DNA of 64,000 nt from Marinobacter nanhaiticus D15-8W (GTDB lineage: Bacteria > Pseudomonadota > Gammaproteobacteria > Pseudomonadales > Oleiphilaceae), in assembly GCF_036511935.1 (NCBI RefSeq), contig NZ_AP028878.1, positions 1,860,001 through 1,924,000 on the forward strand, written 5' to 3'. The notes beneath the pieces are model-generated. The model was not told the origin of the DNA. It saw only the letters and a program-made list of their open reading frames with translations, and searched no databases. Below are positions 8,389 to 20,592 of the stretch, in pieces (the stretch's first letter is position 1; every line of letters starts with the position of its first letter). The position numbers and the translations under genes were made by a program.

Positions 8389-10179
8389 ATGGCAGACTAT
8401 CAGGCACCCTTACGTGATATCCGCTTCGTATTGAACGAAGTCTTCGATACCCCGGCGCTATGGGCGTCACTCCCGAAACTGGCCGAAAACGTCGATCCCG
8501 ATACGGCGGATGCCATCCTGGAAGAGGCCGGTAAGATCACCAGCGGCGTGATCGCACCGCTCAATCGCGAGGGTGACGAGCAGGGCTGCAAGTGGAACGA
8601 TGGTGAAGTCACTACGCCAGAAGGCTTCAAGGAAGCCTACCAGACCATCGTTGAAGGCGGCTGGAACGGCCTTGGCGGCAACCCGGACTTCGGTGGCATG
8701 GGCATGCCCAAGACCCTGGTGGCGCAGTTCGAAGAGATGCTGCAGGCCTCCAATATGGCCTTCGGCCTGGCACCGATGCTGACCGCCGGCGCTTGCCTGG
8801 CGCTGGACGCCCACGGTAGCGAGGAATTGAAAGCCAAATACCTGCCCAATATGTACTCCGGCGTCTGGTCTGGCGCTATGGACCTGACCGAGCCCCATGC
8901 CGGTACCGACCTGGGCATTATCCGCACCAAGGCCGATCCGAACGATGACGGTTCCTACAACGTGACCGGCACCAAGATCTTTATCACTTGGGGCGAGCAC
9001 GACATGGCGGAGAACATTATCCACCTCGTGCTGGCCAAGTTGCCGGATGCACCGAAAGGTCCAAAAGGCATATCCCTGTTTCTGGTGCCCAAGTTCCTCG
9101 TCAACGAGGACGGTTCCCTGGGCGAGCGCAACAGCCTGGCCTGTGGTTCTATCGAGAAAAAGATGGGCATCAAGGGGTCAGCGACCTGTGTGATGAACTT
9201 CGACGGCGCCAAGGGCTGGTTGGTGGGCGAGCCGAACAAGGGTCTGGCTGCGATGTTCACCATGATGAACTACGAGCGCCTGGGTGTGGGCATCCAGGGT
9301 ATGGGGGCGGCTGAGGCTTCCCTGCAGAGCGCGCGTGAGTATGCGTTGGAGCGCCTCCAGAGTCGTGCCCCGACCGGTATCCAGGAGCCTGAAAAAGCCG
9401 CAGACCCGCTGATCGTCCATCCGGATGTGCGTCGTATGCTGTTGACCATGAAGGGTTACATCGAAGGCGGACGTGCATTCTCCACCTACGTGGCGCAGTG
9501 GCTCGATATTTCCAAGTATGCCGATGATGAAGAGCGTCGCGTACACGCAGAGCAGATGGTTGCGCTGCTGACCCCGGTTGCCAAGGCGTTCCTGACTGAC
9601 CGCGGCCTGGATGTCTGCGTTATCGGCCAGCAGGTCTTCGGCGGTCATGGGTTTATCCGCGAGTGGGGCCAGGAACAACTGGTGCGCGATGTGCGGATCA
9701 CCCAGATCTACGAGGGCACCAACGGCATCCAGGCACTCGACCTGATGGGGCGCAAGGTGGTCCTGAACCAGGGGCGTTTCTTCGAACTCTTCGCCGAGGA
9801 TGTTGCTGAGTTTATTGAGACCAACCAGTCGGACGCGGCGGTTCGCCCGTACCTGGAACCCCTGGCTGCGGCCCTTGAGCGTCTGGCGGATGTCACCGAA
9901 TATGTGATCAAGGCCGCTGCGGAAAATCCGAACGAAGTGGGTGCTGCCTCGGTGGACTACCTGGATCTGTTCGGGCTGACGGCGCTGGCTTACATGTGGG
10001 CGCGCATCGTCAAGGCGGCGGCACCCAAGGCGGAAGGAGATACCTCCGGTTTCTACTCCGGCAAACTGAAGACTGCGCGGTTCTATTACAACCGCATGCT
10101 GCCGAAGACCGTGTCGCTGGCCGAAGGTATCCGCAGTGGCAGTGATGCCATGATGGACCTGACCGCAGACGAGTTCTGA
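8389..10179 (+). CDS. FadE-type acyl-CoA dehydrogenase (paralog 2)
   Basis: Close paralog of the preceding fadE gene; both share the MxxYxAPLRDI start, the DLTEPHAGTDLG loop and the long C-terminal extension, across 596 residues. The catalytic glutamate is E442 in YEGTNGIQALDL. The start has AGAGGA upstream. The pair sits beside bioBFHCD as in P. aeruginosa (PA0500-PA0508, fadE1/fadE2). I see no PsrA-like box in the 242 bases before it, so it may be regulated differently from its twin. It is followed by a strong terminator. Confidence 0.93.
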   Translation: MADYQAPLRDIRFVLNEVFDTPALWASLPKLAENVDPDTADAILEEAGKITSGVIAPLNREGDEQGCKWNDGEVTTPEGFKEAYQTIVEGGWNGLGGNPDFGGMGMPKTLVAQFEEMLQASNMAFGLAPMLTAGACLALDAHGSEELKAKYLPNMYSGVWSGAMDLTEPHAGTDLGIIRTKADPNDDGSYNVTGTKIFITWGEHDMAENIIHLVLAKLPDAPKGPKGISLFLVPKFLVNEDGSLGERNSLACGSIEKKMGIKGSATCVMNFDGAKGWLVGEPNKGLAAMFTMMNYERLGVGIQGMGAAEASLQSAREYALERLQSRAPTGIQEPEKAADPLIVHPDVRRMLLTMKGYIEGGRAFSTYVAQWLDISKYADDEERRVHAEQMVALLTPVAKAFLTDRGLDVCVIGQQVFGGHGFIREWGQEQLVRDVRITQIYEGTNGIQALDLMGRKVVLNQGRFFELFAEDVAEFIETNQSDAAVRPYLEPLAAALERLADVTEYVIKAAAENPNEVGAASVDYLDLFGLTALAYMWARIVKAAAPKAEGDTSGFYSGKLKTARFYYNRMLPKTVSLAEGIRSGSDAMMDLTADEF

Positions 10180-10208
10180 TCCGGTCACGGACAGAACCTG
10201 CCACAATG

Positions 10209-10242
10209 AAAAAGCCGCATGTGTGAGCATGCGGCTTTTTTT
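10209..10242 (+). terminator. Rho-independent terminator after fadE paralog 2
   Basis: AAAGCCGCATG pairs with CATGCGGCTTT around a 6-base loop, with a run of seven T. It has A-rich and T-rich flanks on both sides, so it can also serve the convergent endonuclease-like gene. Confidence 0.9.
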
Positions 10243-10263
10243 GTCGGATCTGATAACTCTCGA

Positions 10264-10905
10264 CTACAAGCTGTTTGCGATGCCGGGGCTGCTGATGAAC
10301 GGATTCTCGTTGCCTTGGAGTTCCTTGATGCGGTGATTGCGGGTCAGCTCGCGATCATCCGGCGGGTCTTCCCGGTTCCAGGTATTGAATACCTGATCCG
10401 TGCCGATCAGGGGCAGGTCGTAGGTCTGGACCATATAGAAAACGCCCCTTGCCACATCGCCCTTGATGTTATCCGGAGGTTCGATGTTCTGGAAGCCCGC
10501 GCGGATTCCACATTCCTCCGCCGCGACGCTTTCACCCAAGTGGGCATATGCGGCGTTGCGCCGGCGCATCTCGATTGAGTTCTGTACCGGAATCATATTG
10601 TGCAGATCAGAAGCAATATGGCGGTATCTTTCGCTTTCGCGCTCGCATTGTGAGGGCGTTCCGCAGCGCAGTGCGTTGCGGACATGACTCATCGGGTAGA
10701 TGTAACCCTGGGTTAGCAGGAAGGATTTTCCGGTGAACGGCTTCTGGCAAAAGAAAGTGACTCCGCCATCCCCGTAGAGCTGCTTCCAGAAAACGTCGGA
10801 GGCCGTCTTGTCAGGATCGGAAAATCGGGTTTGCGCCGGGGCTGTGCTGCCAATACCCAGCATCAGCAGCGCAAGTATCGGTCCCTGCTTGATCACTGTA
10901 TTCAT
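10264..10905 (-). CDS. Endonuclease I family protein, apparently lacking catalytic residues
   Basis: A 213-residue protein with a signal peptide (cleavage likely after APAQ, residue 25), so periplasmic or secreted. The fold is recognisable from DLHNMIP (100-106), PPDNIKGDVARGVFYM, WNREDPPD and the QGNENPFI end, all standard in the EndA/Dns/Vvn nucleases. Against E. coli EndA as I recall it, the catalytic Glu-His of EHVVP is replaced by G67-Y68 (GYIYP). The metal-binding Asn of GEVNGDR is replaced by E112. It may therefore be inactive or altered. The ATG at 10905 gives the signal peptide directly; an upstream start at 10941 would add 12 residues. Confidence 0.8.
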   Translation of the reverse strand: MNTVIKQGPILALLMLGIGSTAPAQTRFSDPDKTASDVFWKQLYGDGGVTFFCQKPFTGKSFLLTQGYIYPMSHVRNALRCGTPSQCERESERYRHIASDLHNMIPVQNSIEMRRRNAAYAHLGESVAAEECGIRAGFQNIEPPDNIKGDVARGVFYMVQTYDLPLIGTDQVFNTWNREDPPDDRELTRNHRIKELQGNENPFISSPGIANSL

Positions 10906-11185
10906 GATCACTTTGTAACCTGAACTGATGCGATTTGGCATTGCAGATCAGGCCTCCCCGCCACTTGCCCACACCTTTTTATCGTCGACTTTCGTTCGAT
11001 GCGCTCGAACTCAAGCGAGCCTGGAGTATCCGTGGAAACGCCGCCAGTCTTTAAGTGGCCAGTGTGTTATAAATGACGCTAACGGCTACTCAAAGTCTTT
11101 GATGAGTCATCATAGGCCAATTTTGGCCGCGGAGCATTGAGCGGGGTCAGGATATTTGTCGTTTAATTGTTGCAGTGTGCAATCG

Positions 11186-11449
11186 TTATTTCAGGCGCTC
11201 GCGGAGCCTACGATATCCGGACTTCAGATCTTCCCCGATGGTATGGGCAGTGCGATAGGCCTCGTCGGTGGCGTCTGAGGCATCATGAAGGACTTGGTCC
11301 ATTTTGTGGCGAAAACGATCCCAGTATTCCTCCATGTCGTCCCACTCATCCCGCACGTCCTGTTTGGCCAGGTGCAGCTGGAGTTTTAGCTCGTCCCGTT
11401 GCTGTTTCAGGTTGTCGGAGAGTTTGCGTAGGTCTTCTTTCCAGCTCAT
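11186..11449 (-). CDS. Small charged helical protein of unknown function
   Basis: An 87-residue protein, almost entirely predicted helix and rich in K, E, D, R and Q; no membrane segment or signal peptide. Coiled-coil-like heptads run through residues 1-50 (LRKLSDNLKQQRDELKLQLHLAK). The end (ATDEAYRTAHTIGEDLKSGYRRLRERLK) resembles the tail of sll1863-like stress-response proteins. That resemblance is by eye. It stands alone between the endonuclease-like gene and holA. The 280 bases downstream of it (10906-11185) hold no gene, only small palindromes such as GGCCAA/TTGGCC at 11114-11127. Confidence 0.65.
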   Translation of the reverse strand: MSWKEDLRKLSDNLKQQRDELKLQLHLAKQDVRDEWDDMEEYWDRFRHKMDQVLHDASDATDEAYRTAHTIGEDLKSGYRRLRERLK

Positions 11450-11571
11450 GGTGAGATCCCTCCCGCGCGGCGCACGATGGAAATGAGCGTGTGGCGTGTG
11501 ATAAGCAGAACGATGCTACCGCAGGTACGAACCTGTCAAGAGCGCATTTAGGGTGTGTTAGTGGTCTCGCA

Positions 11572-12579
11572 TCAACGTCGGGCCGCCAGTTCTGTAGCCA
11601 TGGTGCGGAGGTAGTGCCAGGGGGAGAGTGAGTCGAAGCCTTTGGCGCTGCGATCCATGTCGCTGCAGCGCAGCATCGCTTGCCGGATCTGCGTCGGATG
11701 CAGACGGCGGGCGGCCTGCTCCAGTTGGCGCATGCGCTGGGGCTGGCGGATATTCTGGCTGCGGAAGAAATCCTTGGCCGTTTCGCCGCGCTGCAGGGCC
11801 AGTTGCAGCCGACCGACCATGCGCAGGTCGCGGCTGAGAATGGCCAGCAGGCCCAGTGGATTGTCCTCTTCCTGCTGCAGCGCACCGATAACCCGATGGG
11901 CCTGCTCGGTGCTGCCGGTCAGGATATCGCCCACCAATTCGAATACGCTGAAACGGGCGCTATCGAGCACCACCTGGGTGACGAACTGCTCGTCGATGGT
12001 TTTGTTGGGGGCCAGCAGGGCCAGGCGGTCGATTTCCTGACTTGCGGCGAGCAGGTTGCCTTCCAGGCGGTCGCTGAGTTCTTCCAGCGCGCCCTGGGTC
12101 AGGGTCAGGCCGTGAATCCGGGCTCGTTGCTGGAGCCAGCCCGGGAATTTGTCGGCATCGATCGGCCAGACCGGCACATGCACGCCTTTCTCCTGCAGCA
12201 GCTTGTACCACTTGCGGCGGATCTCGGCGGCATCCAGCTTGACGCTGATCAGGATCAGGATGATGTCTTCCGGCGGGGTTTGCAGTGCCTGCTCGATAAT
12301 ACTGCGACCATCGCCCAGCTTGCCGGTGGGGAGGTGGATTTCCAGTCGACGTTTTTCCGCGAACAGGGATAGGGCATTCAACTCCTCGCCTACCTGTCCC
12401 CAGTCCAGATTGCGGTCAGCGTGGAAGATCTGACGATCCTCATACCCGGCCTCGCGCGCCTTTGACCGAATCTTGTCGCAGCACTCCTGGACCAGCAGCG
12501 GCTCATCGCCGGACACCAGATAGACTGGCGCCAACCCCCGGGAGAGGACCTGGTCGAGCTGCGCCGGACTGGTCTTCAT
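11572..12579 (-). CDS. holA: DNA polymerase III subunit delta
   Basis: Delta subunit of the clamp loader, which opens the beta clamp for loading at primed sites. The 335 residues match the family length, and the N-terminus (APVYLVSGDEPLLVQEC) is the diagnostic region, with no functional P-loop, as expected for delta. Its start overlaps the lptE stop by 4 bases. The leuS-lptE-holA order is the same as in E. coli and Pseudomonas. Confidence 0.95.
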   Translation of the reverse strand: MKTSPAQLDQVLSRGLAPVYLVSGDEPLLVQECCDKIRSKAREAGYEDRQIFHADRNLDWGQVGEELNALSLFAEKRRLEIHLPTGKLGDGRSIIEQALQTPPEDIILILISVKLDAAEIRRKWYKLLQEKGVHVPVWPIDADKFPGWLQQRARIHGLTLTQGALEELSDRLEGNLLAASQEIDRLALLAPNKTIDEQFVTQVVLDSARFSVFELVGDILTGSTEQAHRVIGALQQEEDNPLGLLAILSRDLRMVGRLQLALQRGETAKDFFRSQNIRQPQRMRQLEQAARRLHPTQIRQAMLRCSDMDRSAKGFDSLSPWHYLRTMATELAARR

Positions 12580-13157
12580 TGCTGTTCCGCGCCTTCGCTT
12601 TGCTGCTTGGCTTTGAAGTCTTCGCGAATGACCTTGAGACGCTCTTCAGTCAATGGGGCGAGCCTGAAGATTGATTGTTGCGCCAGACGCTGGTAAAGGT
12701 TATTGCGAAGTTCCTCTTCTTCACGTCGCTTAGCCAACACGTTGGTCTCGTCGTAGCTGTAGATCTCGCTGGAACGGACTTCGGCATCGATGAGTACCGG
12801 GACGCCATCGTCGCTGGTGACGTTGACGTCGACGGACTGGCGCAGGTCGTATTCGGCTGCCGACGCGTCAAGCTGTATGGCGCTGGCGCGGCGGGTCTCG
12901 GAGAAGTTGTCCAGCGTGAGTTGGTAGGCTGCCTGTTCGCTATCGACAACCTCGATACCTCCCTCTTCAAGCTGTGTGCGCAAGGTGTCGCACAGGTCGA
13001 AGGGCACGCTGGCGTCGCATTCCACGCCGAGGGGCTGGAGTGCTGCTGATACCGGTGGGGCGCCACGCAACTGGAACCCGCAGCCGGTGAGCGCCAAGGG
13101 CAGAAACGCCGCCATAAAGGCGGCCAGGCGATTCGGTGTCCGCGACGTTTTTGGCAT
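12576..13157 (-). CDS. lptE: LPS-assembly lipoprotein LptE
   Basis: Outer-membrane lipoprotein that plugs the LptD barrel and helps place LPS on the cell surface. The lipobox LTGC has its cysteine at residue 26, followed by GFQLRG, the typical LptE beginning; 193 residues. The ATG at 13157 has GGGAG 9 bases upstream; the longer frame would begin 18 codons earlier and bury the signal peptide. It lies 37 bases after leuS. Confidence 0.92.
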   Translation of the reverse strand: MPKTSRTPNRLAAFMAAFLPLALTGCGFQLRGAPPVSAALQPLGVECDASVPFDLCDTLRTQLEEGGIEVVDSEQAAYQLTLDNFSETRRASAIQLDASAAEYDLRQSVDVNVTSDDGVPVLIDAEVRSSEIYSYDETNVLAKRREEEELRNNLYQRLAQQSIFRLAPLTEERLKVIREDFKAKQQSEGAEQQ

Positions 13158-13194
13158 TAATGGCAACTCCCGGCCATGGTTGATTTGGTCAGGA

Positions 13195-16124
<2,930 letters not shown>

Positions 16125-16691
16125 ATGAGTGAACGGGATAAGCCGGATTTCTCCGGTAAGGCGTTGAAGGTCTACAACCGCATGCTCGAGCGCGTCGAGT
16201 CGCGTCTGAAGAACATGGAGCGCAAGAGCTGGGACGCCTTGCGCGACAGCGTGGACGAAGCCGTAGAATTCGAGAACGACGTCGAGGAGCTCACCCGGGA
16301 GGAGATCGACCTGCTGGCCGCCTACGTCAAGCGTGATGTAGGCCACCTGATGAACTTCGTCGATGAGACCGGGGGCGATGCCAGCGAGTGGTTGCGTCTG
16401 GATCTGGCCCTGATCGAGCAGCGCCTGCTGGAGTTGCTGTTCTCCATTGCCGACAAGACGCGGCTAGAAACCCTGGAGCTGGACCACAAGCTCCACCACG
16501 GCCCGAGCCAGTATATCGCCGGCGAAATCGCCACCGCCGGCGTGCTGCGCTGCATGGCCTGCGGGCACATGGTCTGTCTGGTGGAAACCAGCCATATCGA
16601 GCCGTGCGAGGCCTGCAACTCCCACTACTTCGAGCGGATTACCGCGCGCTGGCCCCACGAACCGGAAGTTGCGGGGGATGTCGCCTCCTGA
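16125..16691 (+). CDS. ybeL: Zinc-ribbon protein, DUF1451 / YbeL family
   Basis: A 188-residue cytoplasmic protein with a charged, helical N-terminal two thirds and a C-terminal zinc ribbon (C143, C146, C161, C164). This is the pattern of the DUF1451 (YbeL) family, and E. coli ybeL is also next to leuS. Its function is unknown. The start has GAGGAAAC upstream. Its 3' end meets lnt tail to tail, 12 bases apart. Confidence 0.85.
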   Translation: MSERDKPDFSGKALKVYNRMLERVESRLKNMERKSWDALRDSVDEAVEFENDVEELTREEIDLLAAYVKRDVGHLMNFVDETGGDASEWLRLDLALIEQRLLELLFSIADKTRLETLELDHKLHHGPSQYIAGEIATAGVLRCMACGHMVCLVETSHIEPCEACNSHYFERITARWPHEPEVAGDVAS

Positions 16692-16703
16692 ACGAACTCG
16701 ACA

Positions 16704-18242
16704 CTAGCCCGCGTGGGTCTGGTGGCTCGGCTGCGGTATCCGCCGCGGTCGGGCAAAGACGATCAGAATCAATGCCAGGATCAGCGCTGGCCAGGAGCCG
16801 GTAGCCATGTAAGGCGTGGCGCCGGTGACCGGGTAGAGTTCGCCCCGCAGGACGTCCCGTTCGAATTGCGGTATCCGCTGGGTGATCCGCCCCTTGTCAT
16901 CAATAATCGCCGTCACGCCATTGTTGGTACCGCGCAGCACAAAGCGGCCGGTTTCCAGCGCGCGCATCCGGGCGATCTGTAAGTGCTGTAACGGACCGAT
17001 CGAGTGGCCGAACCAGCCATCGTTGCTGATGGTGACGAGAAAGCCGGTATTCCAGGCGTTACGGGCAACGAAATCCGGATAGGCAATCTCGTAACAGATG
17101 AACGGCATGGCCCGGTACTGCCCGGCGGTCAATGGTGGCTGGTCTGATGGGCCCCGGGAAAAGCTGGACATCGGCAGATCGAAGAAGCCAATCAAGCCGC
17201 GCAGGTATTGCTGTAGCGGCACGTACTCACCAAACGGCACCAGTTTCTGCTTGTAGTACATCCCTTCACCATTACCGATGGCCATAATGCTATTACGGAA
17301 GGTGAAGTCTTCCAGGCTGTCGCTGAAACCATACCAGGGGATGCCTGTGATCAGGGTACTGTCCGGACCAAGGCGCTTTGAGATGCTGTCGATGAGCGGA
17401 CCGGCCTGGTCCTGGGTGATGGGAATAGCGGTTTCCGGCCACAGGATCAGGTCGCGGTTCCAATCCTCGTCGCTCATCCTCAGGTAGGTGACGATCTGCT
17501 GTTCGAGGAATTCCGGATCCCACTTGATCTGCTGGGGGATATTGCCCTGCATGGCAGCGATGCTCAGCGGCTTCTCAGCGCGCTCCGTCCAGCTAACGGG
17601 CGAGAGCAGGGGGCCGAGCACCCAGGGCAGTAAGGCAATACCCGCTACCGTAACCGCGGGAATGGTCTGCTTCCGCCGACCGAGGTCGATCAGGATATAC
17701 AGGGCTGCGCCAGTAGCCACCACGAGCAGGGTGACACCATGCACCCCCATGATGGGCGCCAGGCTGGCCAATGGCCCGTCGACCTGCCCCGTACCGAGAT
17801 AAAGCCAGGGGAAGCCGGTGAGCAGCCAGCTGCGCACCCAGTCACCGATGATCCAGATCGCTGGAAACAGGATCAGACGTCGCACGTGCCCTTCGCCGGA
17901 GAGCTTGCCCCAGCCCCAGAAAGTGATTGCGGGAAACAGCGCGAGGCCGGCGACAAAGATGGCCGTCAGCAGCACCGCGAGGGGTTCGGACGTATTGCCG
18001 TACTGGCTGATCGAAATGTAAACCCAGGATGCCCCGGAGCCGAACAGGCCCGCTCCCATCAACCATCCTGCGCGGAACAGTTTGCCCGCTGGCAGTGCCA
18101 TGGCTGCGAGGAGGATGATCAGGACGGACAGCGGCCCGAACCAGGTCAGGCCGAAGGGGGAGAAGGTCAGGGTCTGGAGTCCACCGCCGATAATCAGGGC
18201 GAGCGCCCGGAGCCAGCTCAGTCGATTATCGTCAAGACTCAC
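16704..18242 (-). CDS. lnt: Apolipoprotein N-acyltransferase
   Basis: Inner-membrane enzyme that adds the third acyl chain to lipoproteins, needed for Lol sorting. N-terminal membrane helices fill about residues 10-210, followed by a nitrilase domain with the catalytic triad E270 (WPETAIP), K331 (YYKQKLVPFGEY) and C383 (FICYEIAYPD). A last helix lies near the end. 512 residues is normal. It uses a GTG start at 18242, overlapping corC by 11 bases. lnt-corC-ybeY-phoH-miaB is a conserved gammaproteobacterial cluster. Confidence 0.96.
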   Translation of the reverse strand: MSLDDNRLSWLRALALIIGGGLQTLTFSPFGLTWFGPLSVLIILLAAMALPAGKLFRAGWLMGAGLFGSGASWVYISISQYGNTSEPLAVLLTAIFVAGLALFPAITFWGWGKLSGEGHVRRLILFPAIWIIGDWVRSWLLTGFPWLYLGTGQVDGPLASLAPIMGVHGVTLLVVATGAALYILIDLGRRKQTIPAVTVAGIALLPWVLGPLLSPVSWTERAEKPLSIAAMQGNIPQQIKWDPEFLEQQIVTYLRMSDEDWNRDLILWPETAIPITQDQAGPLIDSISKRLGPDSTLITGIPWYGFSDSLEDFTFRNSIMAIGNGEGMYYKQKLVPFGEYVPLQQYLRGLIGFFDLPMSSFSRGPSDQPPLTAGQYRAMPFICYEIAYPDFVARNAWNTGFLVTISNDGWFGHSIGPLQHLQIARMRALETGRFVLRGTNNGVTAIIDDKGRITQRIPQFERDVLRGELYPVTGATPYMATGSWPALILALILIVFARPRRIPQPSHQTHAG

Positions 18243-19077
18243 GGCGACGGACCTGAATCAGCCGGATGACACGGTTATCCGCGTTCAGGATTGTGAATTG
18301 GAAGCCGCCGAACTCGATTTCCTCGCCGCGGCGGGGTAGGTGACCGAATTCCTTCAGCACCAGGCCGCCGATGGTGTCGAACTCTTCCTCGTCCAGTTCG
18401 GTGTCGAAGAATTCGTTGAAGTCTTCTACTGGCGTGACCGCCTTGACCGCGTAACTGCCATCGGCCCGGCTCTTGATGTGGGTTTCTTCGTCGAAGTCGT
18501 GCTCGTCCTCGATCTCGCCCACAATCTGCTCGAGTACGTCCTCGATGGTGATCAGGCCCGCGGTGCCACCGTATTCGTCCACGACGATGGCCATGTGATT
18601 GCGGGTTTCCTTGAACTCCTTGAGCAGCTGGTTCAGTCGCTTGCTTTCCGGCACGAAGGTCGGCGGGCGAAGGATCTCGCGGATCTTGCTCCAGTTCAGG
18701 TCGTTGTTCAGCGCCAGTGGCAGCAGGTCCTTGGCGAGCAGGACGCCGATAACATCGTCCTGGCTATCGCCAATGACAGGGAACCGGCTGTGGGCCGAAT
18801 CGATGATGTCTGCGAGAAACGTCTTGGGCTCGGCGCTGGCCTTGACGGTCACCATCTGGGAGCGGGGGATCATGATTTCATCGGCGCGCATATCGGTGAC
18901 CTGCATGGCCCCTTCAATGATACTCATGGCATCCGCGTCGATGATGTTCTCGGATTCGGCGTCCCGGAGGACTTCCAGGATGTCGCCGATAGATTCAGGT
19001 TCGTTGGAGAAAGCCTGGGAAATGCGTTCCAGCCAGGACTTGTTGCCCTGACTGCGACTCGAGTGATCGTCGCTCAT
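18232..19077 (-). CDS. corC: HlyC/CorC family CBS-domain protein (YbeX)
   Basis: A 281-residue soluble protein with two CBS domains ([10 protein letters not shown]..., [23 protein letters not shown]) and a C-terminal CorC_HlyC domain ([18 protein letters not shown]). Unlike most of the wider family it lacks the membrane DUF21 domain. CorC was linked to Co/Mg efflux and YbeX more recently to ribosome metabolism; the exact role is unsettled. The ATG overlaps the ybeY stop by four bases. Confidence 0.92.
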   Translation of the reverse strand: MSDDHSSRSQGNKSWLERISQAFSNEPESIGDILEVLRDAESENIIDADAMSIIEGAMQVTDMRADEIMIPRSQMVTVKASAEPKTFLADIIDSAHSRFPVIGDSQDDVIGVLLAKDLLPLALNNDLNWSKIREILRPPTFVPESKRLNQLLKEFKETRNHMAIVVDEYGGTAGLITIEDVLEQIVGEIEDEHDFDEETHIKSRADGSYAVKAVTPVEDFNEFFDTELDEEEFDTIGGLVLKEFGHLPRRGEEIEFGGFQFTILNADNRVIRLIQVRRRES

Positions 19078-19547
19078 GAGTCCTGATCCGTTTCCTCTGC
19101 AAGGTAGGGGTTGCTGAATCCGAGCTCCGCCAGCAGGCGGACTTCAAGGGCTTCCATCTCTTCAGCTTCCCGGTCATCGATATGGTCATACCCCTGAAGA
19201 TGGAGCATGCCATGAATCACCATGTGTGCCCAGTGCGCATCCAGGGTTTTGTGCTGTTCCTGCGCCTCCCGCGCCACAACACCTGCGCAGATCACTAAAT
19301 CTCCGGCCAGCGGTACCTCAATCCCTTCCGGCTGCTCGAACGGGAAGGACAGGACGTTGGTCGGGTAGTCCTTTTGCCGATACTGGCCGTTCAGCGAAGC
19401 GCTTTCGTCCTCATTGACGATGCGCAGCGTCACCTCGGAACGGTAGTCGCCCAGCCAGCCGGCTTGGGCCCAACGCACAAGATTTTCGTCGTCAGGCAGT
19501 TCTTCAGCGTCGGAGGCCTGCTGTATATCGACCTCGATGGAGCTCAA
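19074..19547 (-). CDS. ybeY: Endoribonuclease YbeY
   Basis: Zinc-dependent RNase for 16S rRNA 3'-end maturation and ribosome quality control. The metal motif HGMLHLQGYDH gives H112, H116 and H122; 157 residues is the usual length. It overlaps phoH and corC by four bases on each side, which points to translational coupling. Confidence 0.96.
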   Translation of the reverse strand: MSSIEVDIQQASDAEELPDDENLVRWAQAGWLGDYRSEVTLRIVNEDESASLNGQYRQKDYPTNVLSFPFEQPEGIEVPLAGDLVICAGVVAREAQEQHKTLDAHWAHMVIHGMLHLQGYDHIDDREAEEMEALEVRLLAELGFSNPYLAEETDQDS

Positions 19548-20536
19548 TGGTTTCGCCCTCCGGCGGTCAGTTCGTCATCGTGGTCGTCGTAGGCCTCGAC
19601 AATGCGCTGGACCAGCGGGTGACGAACTACGTCCCGGGCATCGAACCGAGTAAAGCCGATGCCGGTTACCTGGCGCAGTACGGCCGCTGCATGAACGAGG
19701 CCAGAATGCTGGCCGCGGGGCAGATCCACCTGGGTGGTATCGCCGGTAATCACCGCGGTTGAGCCGAAGCCAATGCGGGTCAGGAACATTTTCATCTGCT
19801 CGCGGGTCGTATTCTGACTTTCGTCGAGAATGATGAAGGCATTATTAAGGGTGCGCCCACGCATGAACGCCAGGGGCGCGATCTCGATCACGCTCTTTTC
19901 GATCAACTTGGTGACCTGTTCGAATCCCAGCATCTCGTAAAGCGCGTCGTAGAGCGGACGCAGGTAAGGATCAACCTTTTGCGCAAGGTCGCCCGGCAGG
20001 AAGCCCAGCTTCTCACCCGCTTCCACCGCGGGCCGCACGAGCAGGATGCGCTTGACCTGTTCGTCCTTGAGCGCTTCCACCGCGCACGCCACAGCCAGCC
20101 AGGTCTTGCCGGTGCCCGCTGGCCCGATGCCGAAATTGACGTCGTGGGTACGGATGCTGTGGACGTACTTCTGCTGGTTTTTGCCCCGGGGCCGCGCCTG
20201 CAGTTTCGGCGTCTTGATGATGATCTGGCTGCCGTCGAAGGGCTGCTCGTCGGGCAGGCGCTCGAATCCGGACTCACGAATATACAGATGCACCATATCC
20301 GGAGAGATGTCGTCCAGAGCCTCGGTTTCCCGGTACAGGTGGCGCAGCACTTCCGCCGCCGCGTTGGCGTGCTCGGTCTCGCCCTGGATACGGAAATGGT
20401 GGCCGCGGTAGCCGATACGCACACTCATGCGACGTTCGATATGTTTGAGATGCTCGTCGAACTGGCCGCAAAGGGCTGCCAGCCGGCGAGGATCGGCAGG
20501 TTTCAGGTCGAACTGTTTAGCGTCTTCGCTGCTCAA
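19544..20536 (-). CDS. phoH: PhoH-like ATPase (YbeZ)
   Basis: A 330-residue P-loop protein with Walker A GPAGTGKT (138-145) and the Walker B region FIILDESQN. An RNA-binding KH-like region precedes it. YbeZ associates with YbeY, which matches the overlap of the two genes. The start is TTG, supported by GAGG 5 bases upstream; the next ATG would remove 36 conserved residues. Confidence 0.93.
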   Translation of the reverse strand: MSSEDAKQFDLKPADPRRLAALCGQFDEHLKHIERRMSVRIGYRGHHFRIQGETEHANAAAEVLRHLYRETEALDDISPDMVHLYIRESGFERLPDEQPFDGSQIIIKTPKLQARPRGKNQQKYVHSIRTHDVNFGIGPAGTGKTWLAVACAVEALKDEQVKRILLVRPAVEAGEKLGFLPGDLAQKVDPYLRPLYDALYEMLGFEQVTKLIEKSVIEIAPLAFMRGRTLNNAFIILDESQNTTREQMKMFLTRIGFGSTAVITGDTTQVDLPRGQHSGLVHAAAVLRQVTGIGFTRFDARDVVRHPLVQRIVEAYDDHDDELTAGGRNH

Positions 20537-20592
20537 TCAGGCCTCACAGAGAAAATAGGGATGACCGCACCAGCTCTGGTGCGGGACCGTCG

